Source: Theobroma cacao (Eukaryota; Streptophyta; Magnoliopsida; Malvales; Malvaceae). From it: 64,000 bases of DNA. The notes under the pieces are model-generated. The model did no database searches. It saw nothing but the letters and a program-made list of their open reading frames with translations, and was not told the origin of the DNA. Every line of letters begins with the position of its first letter. Position 1 is the stretch's first letter. The DNA lies in assembly GCF_000208745.1 (NCBI RefSeq), contig NC_030854.1, positions 124,001-188,000 on the forward strand. The letters are read 5' to 3'. Positions 55,281 through 64,000 of the stretch are shown here, piece after piece. Made by a program: the position numbers and the translations under genes.

Positions 55281-55751
55281 CTATATGGCAAGTACAAGGC
55301 CGGGCAAGGAGCGGCGTGCCAAGTCCCTGGGGTGGCTCTGCCACAGAGTGTGGCTGTCGTGCCCAATTTCCCAGCCTTGTGGCTTCACATCCCGCACAGT
55401 GAGCCATGTATTAAAGTACTCCCTAAACTGTGTAATCAGACCGTCTTTCAAAGTCCATACATGGACCCAATACACTTGTGCTCCTTCCCAACCCTCCGCA
55501 ATCACGCAATCACCAACCACCTCGATGCTCCTTGGCTCAAACCTGAATTCCGTGTGGCTTGACTCCCCGGTGAGCACGCTCATCATATGCTGGCACCGGG
55601 GAGGCCCATGGAACCACCATTCCAGGTCACTTGCTAGCAGTTTGACGACGGTGCTGGTGCCACCATGTGCCAGTGCCTTGTAAAGTGTATCCACAATGGC
55701 TTTGTTTTGCATTTCTTCTGGCACCTGAGCTTCAACATTGTTGCTTGCCAT
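55281..55751 (-). CDS. SAG20: SAG20 / wound-induced protein 1, NTF2-like (156 aa)
   Basis: Small SnoaL/NTF2-like protein known as wound-induced protein WUN1 and senescence-associated gene 20; its biochemical activity is unknown. Single exon from the ATG at 55751 to the stop at 55281-55283. Visible family features: NKAIVDTLYKALAHG near the N-terminus, DLEWWFHGPP, HMMSVLTGES, FRFEPRSIEVVGDCVIAEGW, YWVHVWTLKDGLITQFREYF and the C-terminal LARRSLPGLVLAI. Length is normal for the family. Expression on wounding, ozone or senescence is known for homologues and is inferred here. Confidence 0.95.
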   Translation of the reverse strand: MASNNVEAQVPEEMQNKAIVDTLYKALAHGGTSTVVKLLASDLEWWFHGPPRCQHMMSVLTGESSHTEFRFEPRSIEVVGDCVIAEGWEGAQVYWVHVWTLKDGLITQFREYFNTWLTVRDVKPQGWEIGHDSHTLWQSHPRDLARRSLPGLVLAI

Positions 55752-55880
55752 TCTCTAGTTTTGGAAATGAGATAATATATAGAGTGACCAGCTAGCTAGC
55801 AAAGCTCAACCAAGAAAAGATTTTGTAAAGCTAGCTTTGAGATAATTTTGAGCATGGAATTATGTCCTAAAGTGCAGCCC

Positions 55881-55890
55881 TTTTTATAGC
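55881..55890 (-). promoter_or_regulatory. TATA box of SAG20
   Basis: CTATAAAAAG on the minus strand lies about 130 bases upstream of the ATG, predicting a 5' leader of roughly 100 bases. Confidence 0.6.
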
Positions 55891-58800
55891 AAAATTCGGT
55901 GTGAAGTGGATGGTCCCAGTTTTAAGACTGCAATGACATGGCAACTGATCTAAATTGTTCAATCACAACTGCGTGCAATGCTTTCCTGGGAATAAATGAT
56001 GGGGCTTGTGTAGTTAGTACCTGTCCTGGATGGCTTTATATCTGCTAAATCCAAACTTCACTGTATTGATTAATCAACCTCCAACAGAGTTTGATTGCTG
56101 GAAATTATGTTTACATTTTTGGACCCAACCGCGCCTAAGACCTCGAATATCTCTAATTATTCTTTTTCTTTTTCTAGGAATAGTTGTGGCAAGAGTGACC
56201 CTTTGCTCTTTGGTTTCTTCTGGATATCTGATTATTCACAAGACAATTTACAAAAGAAAAAAAAAATTGCAAGTGGTGAATACCCTGGGCATATTCACAC
56301 TGTTTGGTACTTTTGACGCCTCTCAAGGTGCAAGATTGTATCACATCTTACAAAAGAGTAGAAGCAGATCCATTATTGGCATCTTTCGTCTCCTTGATGG
56401 GATGTTCCGCTAAAGATTGACCATATATATATATATATATACACATGATGGTGACAATTTTTTATTGTTTCAGTGTTCTTTCTGTTTGAGTGTTGACATG
56501 AAACTTTTTGGTAACATATCCATACGGTGAAAGCTATACACAAACACCATGCATGGACCATGGTCCTTTAACATTTGGCCAAAGCATGAGAAGAAAAACA
56601 GCAAGTTTGAGCTCAAAAACGCTGCTGGCCAATTGCCTAAATCAGTAACCAGTAATAAAACAGTAACCAGTACCCTCTGGCAATATATAATTTCAAAAAT
56701 AAAGTAAGGAAAATTGTGTAATTTATTTATTTTTTTCATAAAGACAATGATCTCGAGAGTTGAGAGCGAGGGACATCTCCTATCTGTCATCATAGTGAAA
56801 AGGCGCCAGGTTGGCGGCAGACTCTTTGACTCGTCGCGTCGTTTCTGATGGTGATCAGAGAAGTAGCCACGCCATCCCTCTCAGCCTGCTTGTACAAGTA
56901 CAATTAAAGAAAGCTCTTTCCATAATTGATTTACAGTTGGTAAATGGGTTTGCTTCGGAATTTTACATGAGACACCGGTTTTGCAAGCTGAAACAGAAAA
57001 GCAGATGCATATGCTTGACTTTTTTATCGGTTACAAGCTTAATGTTGACAGAAACTTAACACTTTCAAAGAAGAAATTTAAAAAACAAAAAAGAATTGGG
57101 GGTCTTGAAGTGTCAGATTGTGGTGCAGGTGATCAGAGAGTGCTAATTCGTACAGTGAACAAACAAAAAACTACTGTTGAATTAGGCTTACCAGCATCAG
57201 ACTGTGATGCAGGTGATCAGAGGGCGCTAATTCGCATAGTGAACAAACAAAAACTACCGTTGAATTAGGCTTACCGACAAGAAACTTTTGCAACAATGAA
57301 ATTCGGCAAGGCCCATTAATTAAATTCTTGGAATATTGAATATGATGGAATGAGACAATGACAATATGTACGTGGTCTTGCATTTAAGAGCACCAGTTGG
57401 ATCCAACCAGGAGACCCTCGTGTGCAATGAACTGGGAACCTGTGTTGATGGGAATTGGCCATTATTATGTCTTCCCTACCCATGATTATTGGATTTTTTG
57501 ACTCCTTCCGTCTTGTAGAATCAATGGAGAATCCCTGAACCCGTTGTGCATTAATGGCGCCTACCTTCTGATTCAGTCTCATCCACTAAATCCATGTTGA
57601 GGGATTAGTCAGTAGGAGAGGGATCCTTGTCAAGAACGGGTTGGCTTGTTTGTCAGTCAAAACCATATTGGTTAGCTTGTTTTTTCCTTTGGTCGGTTTT
57701 TCAGTCTTTCGAAATCCACATACAACAGTTATACCAAAGAAATTGCACATATATACTAAAAGAGATCATTTGAGTTTGGAAGATGAAGATATAGTATTAT
57801 AAAGTAATGGCATCAGAAGCTAGATTGAGCCAATTTGGTCTGCATTTTTGGGTACTCCTAATCTCCTCAACATGCATTATCCATAGCCCCCCTAAATCAT
57901 AGTATTAATTTCTTTTTGAGCCTAATTAGGCTGGTTGGGCAGGTTTGTTATGTTCACAAATTAAAGGAAATGTTAACCAGTCCTAGTTGTTAGAATTTGG
58001 TTGATAATAGTCTATTAAATATAAAATGTTTTCTAAATAGTATTTTAACCATCCCTAATCAGTATCCATAAATACTAGTAACCAGACTGCTTTTGAGAGT
58101 GAAATTATATAACTAACCAATACCTATAAGTATTGGTTAATCAGACCCGTTGTTTAAATATTTCTTAAGATTGATTTCGAGCCGAATGAATGAGAATTGT
58201 TTTGTTGAATGCCATAATTCTATACCGCAGGGTTTAGATACATGAATAAAAACCTGAGAGCAACATGAATCACAGATGGGCCTAGCCTGCAAAAATTATG
58301 TGGTAGTATTCAGTTGTTGTCAGCTTGAAAATATGTTAGGATGGAGCTGGACTAAAGGTTGACTACTTTAAATTGAGTTCAGTTTCCTTCTATATTGAAG
58401 ACCAGAAACTAAGATGAGAGGGTGAGAGATTGGCCATCCTTCACAAAACCCTCGTTAGGTACTCAAAGGGATTGCAGATTAGTGTCAGAGGAATGGTCGA
58501 GGGCGATGTGCAGTGTCACGTGTGCATCCTTACTTCCCATGCAGATGGCACTCAGTCTCGTTTTTTCCCAGTCCCCACCTGCGTTAATCAAAGCGCAAGT
58601 TGGTTGGCACTTGGCCATGTAGCCACAAAGCAGACGAGATGCATGAACCATAATTAACTAATTCATAGGTAATGAGAATTTAAGGCCTTGTTTCTAGATT
58701 TTCATAAGAGCCATTTTGCTAGTTATTAAGAAGACATTAGCAAATGGAATTGATAACAGTTTCATCCTGTATCATTTAATGTCATTTCATGTGAAGATGT

Positions 58801-60123
58801 TTGTGCTCAATTTGATCATAAATGAGAAACCGAGAAGATAAGTTCATAATGATCTACTGATCAGCCAAATGAATATAGAACCTCTATACTTAACAAGGTC
58901 CTATTCTATGTCAATCGGATATGAATTACGGGTTTTCTTTTTTCGGTGGATCACTGGATTTTAAAGATAGTTTCTTCTGCATTTTTTTTGAAAGCATAAA
59001 TAGTTTTCATTAATGCTGAAGCAATACAAAAAGCTACCCATTACCAGGTAGTTCTGAAGAAAGAGAAGTCAAGAGGAACAGTGCCTCCCACCTCAGCAAG
59101 ACTCAAAGCTGCATCTGGATCAACACAGGTGAGGAACCAGCCAGCAATTTGGGACTCCCCATGAACATCCCAACACAATTTCTATTTGGAAAATGACCTT
59201 CTTTTCGTGCTCTCTGTTAAAAGTTGATTCGAAGGTGAAGTTTATTTGGTCTAGAGCTTCTTCATCCTAAACTCGAGTTTCCCTGTAATGGTGAGAGCTT
59301 CAGTTTGCTCCAGGATTGTTGGTCATTTGCAAATTACAGTACTGTTCTGATCATTTAAACAGGTGCCAAGGAATGGTGGAGGCTCCTTCCGGAGATCTAA
59401 TTCCTGAACCTTTCATCTCCACGCATGATTGTTAACAGCGTGATTATGTTACTAACAGAGAAATCTTGCAGAAATGAAAAAAAAGTAGCCAAGCAGGAAC
59501 CTCTCCAAGCAAAACTTTCAGTTTTTTTGATGCTGGGTGTTGGTGCTTCTGATTTATAACCTATGAATTGCGTAAACCATTTCTACTTTGAACTCTTCGT
59601 ACACACATATTCGGCTTGTGTTCTTGTTATTTGGTTTTCATGTTTGTGGGCTTTTGGTGGCCTTTGGTTTGTATATTGGGTGATTTTTTTGTCTTTTAAC
59701 CTGGATTACAGTTATATCTGATATGTCGTTGGTTATTTCGATTGTATTTTTTAGTAAAGCCATTGTGTCGGAATGAACTTTCCATTCCCAAATTCTCAAG
59801 AAGAAATTGAATCAAATATTGGATACTAACTACTCTATTTGTTCCTTTCTACAGTAGTCTCTCGAACATGTTTCAGAGTAGCAGAAATTTTGTGGTAAAT
59901 AACGGTCTATCTACTCCGAATAGAATGTCGAAACAGAATCTGATTTTAATGTCTTGATCGATTTAAACATGTGATTTAACCATAAAAGCGCATCGATTGT
60001 AAATTTAGAATAGAATTAGCACTAGATGAAATCCCTGCGAGAATAGAGTTCGGAAAGGATAAGTGGGAGTCACTTGATTTAGCCAGAAAACAATTTGTTC
60101 TCTCTCAAGGGATGAACACCTCT
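55891..60123. other. Intergenic region right of SAG20
   Basis: No gene is firmly supported. An 84-bp tandem duplication lies at 57113-57279. A short minus-strand coding-like segment at about 59041-59188 ends in a stop near an A-rich tail and may be a retroposed fragment or a terminal exon. A TA run occurs near 56423-56441. Other frames are short and unlike known proteins. Confidence 0.5.
57113..57279. repeat. Tandem duplication, 84-bp period
   Basis: The unit starting TCAGA(T/C)TGTG(G/A)TGCAGGTGA and ending GAATTAGGCTTACC is present twice with several substitutions. The period is a multiple of three and the plus frame remains open through both copies. Confidence 0.85.
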
Positions 60124-60744
60124 CTAACTATCATCCTCGGTCGTTGGAAACATCAGCCATTCATCTAAAGATGCATTTTGATCACTTGCGCCTACAAAAG
60201 TTGTTGCCTTCTCGATTTCGGAACTTGCCTGCTTCTCCAACACCATGGAATTTTCCGTCATAACATTGTCTGCAAAAGGGTGTTCTGTTTTTTGAACGTT
60301 GTTGACATCTAATGCCCGAAGAAAAGCTAACCACCATGTGTAGGAAGAAGCTTCGTTTTCTCCCCACTCGAAAAATTCCATTGCTTCCGATCCTGATGGT
60401 GCAGCAGGCACTGAAGGTTCAGTGGTTGACCATACGGGATCGGGAACAGGCATAGGCAAAGCCTCCGCCAAAGAGTAGCAACAATATGAGCTAGCAAGTG
60501 TAGGCTTTGTAGTATTACCTAACATCCAAGGCTCCCTCTCTTGAGCAACATACGATTGTGTCTTTGTGGATGTCGATGATGATGAAGAGGAAGAGGAAGA
60601 AGAGGACCTATGGAGGTGCAAGGCATGGGCAATTTCCCTCCTAGCTTCAGCCATGTTGATGACGGAGCCTTGAGCAATTTTTCTTGTATGTGACCTTCTT
60701 CTAATGGTCTTCCTTGAACTACTTTGTGAGCCCATTTTCTCCAT
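60124..60744 (-). CDS. Uncharacterised plant protein with Ser-rich tract (206 aa)
   Basis: One intronless frame from the ATG at 60744 (MEKMGSQ) to the stop at 60124-60126; the open frame starts nine bases further upstream with GTG codons. I recognise no named domain. Visible parts: a basic N-terminus (KTIRRRSHTRK) that could act as a nuclear signal, a conserved-looking helix INMAEARREIAHALHLHR, an 11-residue Ser tract, a Pro-rich centre (LPMPVPDPVW), an aromatic segment EFFEWGENEASSYTWW and an acidic C-terminus DEWLMFPTTEDDS. That mix of conserved blocks between low-complexity stretches suggests a real plant gene, possibly a regulatory protein, but no function can be given. A TATA-like motif at about 60842-60850 and a CACGTG at 60969-60974 lie upstream. 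Confidence 0.75.
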   Translation of the reverse strand: MEKMGSQSSSRKTIRRRSHTRKIAQGSVINMAEARREIAHALHLHRSSSSSSSSSSSTSTKTQSYVAQEREPWMLGNTTKPTLASSYCCYSLAEALPMPVPDPVWSTTEPSVPAAPSGSEAMEFFEWGENEASSYTWWLAFLRALDVNNVQKTEHPFADNVMTENSMVLEKQASSEIEKATTFVGASDQNASLDEWLMFPTTEDDS

Positions 60745-60968
60745 TGCCACCACTACTCTCCAAGGCTAATTGCAATTTGTTTGATCTTGGAAGGAGAATG
60801 CAAAGAGAGAGAGTATCAGCTGTGCTGGCTTAATTTCTATTATTATATGATCTAGTGGAGAGCGTGGGAGTGGGACTTAAATGTGATGGATGGAGATTGG
60901 AGGGTAACAAGTGGCAAAGTGGAGTTGAAGAGGAAAAGATGAGTCAGAAGCAATAACACGTAAACTGA

Positions 60969-60974
60969 CACGTG
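60969..60974. promoter_or_regulatory. ABRE/G-box upstream of the 60124-60744 gene
   Basis: GACACGTGGTGG lies about 225 bases upstream of the ATG, with a related AACACGTA a few bases away. Paired ABRE-like elements at this distance are typical of abscisic acid-responsive promoters; this is inference. Confidence 0.4.
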
Positions 60975-62387
60975 GTGGTCGCTGTGGACACATCAAATCT
61001 CTTTAATTAAGCCGAGCCGCTCTGTAAAGTCTAAGCCTCCCTGCTCTGCCTGTGCTCTCAGTCTTTAAAAGCCGATAAGAGCTGATGCAACAGACCACCG
61101 CTCTCTCCTCTTATAACAAAGTTACCCATATCTTATATCTATTCTTTATTACCGTCTACTGCACCCTGCAGTCAACTCTTTGGCCAAGTGGCCCCCCCCA
61201 CCCCTCCTCGAAGTTCTAAACGCTACGAAACTGGCCAATTGCATGGGCAAGTGAAACGCAAAAAAGACTTCAATTATAAGAACTTAAGCTACTTCTCCTG
61301 CTCTCATTTATTTTCAGTTGAAGAATAAACTAGTTAGCGGCCACTGCAATTTGCAGACATTTAGACGTTTCTCTATTACCTCTAGTGGGCTAATGACCAT
61401 GACTAGCATCAGGCTTATAGATCGTCGGCTTTAGCTGTTTTAAGAGTTTTCTTGATGGATGAATATGAACTCAACCCAATTAATAAAGTTTGGATTTGGA
61501 CTCATTCTGATCAGGCATGGCCTGGCGACATCCCAGTTAGTGACGGCATCTGTTGTGCTCCTACCTGCTGCCCAGTTTTGCCAGTTTCACTGATCTTCCC
61601 ATTAATTATTTGCTTTCAATCGACAATTAGATCAATTAGAGTTGGATGCGAAGATGGTGAAACATATCTTGTCCTTTGTCAGTATTCAATTCGACGGAAT
61701 GTTGCCTGAAATCTAATCCCATGGAGATTGGAATGCCATTTAAAATAAAACATTAATTAAACTGTATGGAATCCGATGACAACCAAACTTTCCGAACCTG
61801 TTTGTTGGATATATACAATTAATCTAAGCCATGGAACCAAATAAGAAATACTAGTAGTTAAATGAAGTCTTGTCAGTTGAATTTGAATACCGAGTTTCCA
61901 CAAAAATTCTGCTGGACAGGATCCAGGTTCCTGTGTTTTGTTCCAAATCTCTGGCCTGTTTTCTGACTGATGCCTGGTTGTTCCAACAGTCTTGCACTGT
62001 GCGCACGTCATACAGGGCCTTGGTCCTGCTGGGATAAGCTACATGTCAGATCCAAGCCCGAGAAAGTTTTAGCTCACTAGAATACAAAACTAATCATCTT
62101 CCCAGCACCAATCAAGGGAAATATATTTTTTTCAGGATTGATATTTCCGGGAAAAGGAAATATGAGCTTTCAACTTTCTGCACTTCTAGCAATTAGTTGC
62201 AATTATGCAATGGATGCAGTGTTGCATTAGTTAAGCAATACTCTTTGCATCTTTCTAAACATTTTTCTAATAATATTCATGCTTCGATTCAATGCAGTGA
62301 AAAGCCAGGACCAAATGAACAATGCATGGATTTCTTTACAAGAAACCCATTGACAGACAACTAATGCTTGGCTAATCTTTGAACTTT

Positions 62388-62391
<4 letters not shown>

Positions 62392-62431
<40 letters not shown>
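62392..62431. repeat. (TA)n microsatellite
   Basis: An uninterrupted TA dinucleotide run of about 40 bases. Confidence 0.9.
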
Positions 62432-62437
<6 letters not shown>

Positions 62438-63102
62438 TAGTATATATGCACGTAGCTCTTGTGTGGACTTGGATGAACTATCAAAACTATACTCCTTGAA
62501 AATGATAATATACCAAATAACGATTTATGATCATCTTGTTCGAAGTAAGATTAATGCTTTATAAGTCCTCCAAGATTTTTTTATTTTTTTTCTTCGTCAG
62601 CTGACCTGTTTTGCAGAACAATTTGTTCGTCTTGACAGTAAAAAGTACATAAAAAAACTCTAGATCTGAGAAAATGTAAAGTATTCATACATCTACCATT
62701 TGACTAATTGCAAAGTTGCACACGTATTTTCCACATAAAAACAAAAGGAACCCAAAGATTTGTGTCACTTCATATGTGAACCATGTCCAGTGGGGTAGCA
62801 GCAAGTTTTTGGAGAAGAATATAGTAATATTCAACTCAGTTAAGAATCTACCAATCAGCGAAAACTGGGCTGCACGACTCTCTCTTTAGTCTTTAACCTT
62901 TTAACTACATTTCTCAGGATTCCATGGGACCATGTGTCTTTGATTTTAATTAATTTGTACTTGTGGAGAAGTAGCGAACCATTGGTCAAATCTAACGGCC
63001 AGACGAATTGTTATGAACATGTTATGTCGCAGATAAATTGATACGTAAACCAGCTGATTCAAAAATTGAACATAATACAATAGGATGGTGAATCTATTGT
63101 TA

Positions 63103-63335
63103 TTACAGGCCATCGCAATTTCTTGATGTGGTAACCCCTCCATCCACACCAAGGTTATGACCACTCACATACTTGGATTCATCACTTGCAAGGTATAGAG
63201 CAGCCTCTGCTATGTCTTTAGCCCTCAGTGTTAGACCTTTCACACCAGCAAGCCCTCTCACAAACTCCTCCATCTTCTCCACTTCCTGCTCAAATGGACT
63301 CTCCCAATTCATGCATTCCCCATCCTCTTATTCAT
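63103..63335 (-). pseudogene. 3' remnant of a short-chain dehydrogenase/reductase gene
   Basis: The minus strand encodes only the last 70-75 residues of a plant SDR of the tropinone reductase / ABA2 / momilactone synthase type (SDR110C). It includes [49 protein letters not shown] and the stop at 63103-63105. The YxxxK active site and the N-terminal Rossmann fold are missing. Going upstream in frame, homologous-looking residues (EDGECMNW) are preceded by a TAA at about 63330, and beyond that lies retrotransposon LTR sequence. The gene is therefore most likely broken by the insertion. An upstream exon outside the window, spliced across the LTR, is possible but would need an acceptor inside or beside the LTR. 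Confidence 0.8.
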
Positions 63336-64000
63336 CACTTGCAACACTGCTCCTCCATGCATTAACAAGCATGGATGAAAGAATATTCAAGAACACAGTA
63401 ATATTTCTGAGAATAGCTAAAGAACAACTAGTGAAGAAGAATAGAGCATTTTTGTATTGATCAAAGGAACTAAATCAACAACAGTTACAAATTTAGAGAA
63501 TTTATATCAAGGTTTCCTCCACAGATGTAGCATAGGGAAATTAACCCAGCAAACTAAGATCAAAGCACAGAAAACGAGACATTATTTTCTATGCACTAAC
63601 GACGATGACAAAGCACAGGAAGAAGACCGTTGGCCTAAAACAAAGTAAAGGTAAAAACGACACTCCAGTGAAGTGTTTAGAGGAAATAACAAACTCTGAG
63701 CAAAACGAAATTGCAAGTAGTCGTATGCTCCTCTAACTAAACACATAAAACAACAACCTATACATCGTTTAGTAAACATTAACACTTAGACACTAAACAA
63801 TTGCCCCCACTCCTGTTTCACTAACTTAGCTAAACAACCATCCAAATGACATCGCTTTGTATTGCCCTTTTCTTCAACTTCAACCTTGCCATTTCTTCCT
63901 GCCCTTGCCAGTGACTCAGCAACAAATTGAAGGTCCACTCTCCAACACTCCCCCTTGACCTGGCACACACCAAGAAAGGTTCTGAGAGTTTCAAATCTTT
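63336..64000 (-). mobile_element. 3' LTR and end of a Copia-like retrotransposon
   Basis: At the right edge the minus strand reads the tail of a Copia-type polyprotein (GVCQVKGEC), a purine tract (AAGGGGGAG, about 63948-63956) and then TGTTGGAG at 63947, the expected start of a Copia LTR. The LTR runs left to an end near 63345, where GTTGCA is followed by dehydrogenase sequence. The body and 5' LTR lie beyond the window. The left LTR border is approximate because its partner and target-site duplication are not visible. Confidence 0.7.

Larger units (their letters stand above)
60745..63102. other. Intergenic region with a long TA microsatellite
   Basis: Promoter of the uncharacterised gene at its left end, then no recognisable gene. 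A TA run lies at 62392-62431. Confidence 0.5.

Noticed and set aside
55285..55683. 132-residue plus-strand frame opposite SAG20
   Set aside because: It is antisense to a clear SAG20 coding exon and has no family features.

Overview
The window is nuclear DNA from a flowering plant, almost certainly a eudicot. Its genes are split by many short AT-rich GT-AG introns. The encoded proteins are plant types (a two-domain D-Ala-D-Ala ligase-like protein, pentatricopeptide repeat proteins, a DUF1685 protein, tonoplast inositol transporter INT1, a plant glutathione peroxidase, SAG20/WUN1), a MIR164 hairpin is present, and the spacers are AT-rich with many (TA)n tracts. I do not name the species. All exon models were joined by hand from splice sites, reading phase and family similarity; each closes in frame.

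Layout. 62-12409 (-): cytosolic isoleucyl-tRNA synthetase, complete in 27 exons (1184 aa). 12410-14888: spacer with a small satellite-like repeat. 14889-16880 (+): glutathione peroxidase, 6 exons, with a possible membrane anchor. 18360-20078 (-): intronless PPR protein. 21766-22761 (-): DUF1685 protein, 2 exons. 22762-27322: spacer with an assembly gap. 27323-30807 (-): inositol transporter INT1, 6 exons. 32680-34143 (+): second intronless PPR protein. 34144-45402: protein-gene desert that holds a MIR164 hairpin (minus strand, about 37895-38075) and a probable non-autonomous DNA transposon near 39.5-40.7 kb. 45403-54042 (+): chloroplast-type D-Ala-D-Ala ligase-like protein with two fused ATP-grasp ligase units, 24 exons. 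55281-55751 (-): SAG20/WUN1 NTF2-like protein. 60124-60744 (-): uncharacterised plant protein. 63103 to about 63335 (-): 3' remnant of a short-chain dehydrogenase/reductase gene, cut by the 3' LTR of a Copia-like retrotransposon that runs off the right edge.

The genes do not form a pathway; this is an ordinary stretch of plant chromosome carrying housekeeping (tRNA charging, organelle RNA processing), redox, transport, stress/senescence and developmental-regulator (miR164) functions. I found no previously undescribed system. The observations most worth a second look are the intact MIR164 duplex in the gene desert, the degenerate catalytic loop in the first half of the two-domain ligase, the retrotransposon-truncated dehydrogenase, the alternative starts of the glutathione peroxidase, and the repeat-filled inverted-repeat element at 39.5-40.7 kb.
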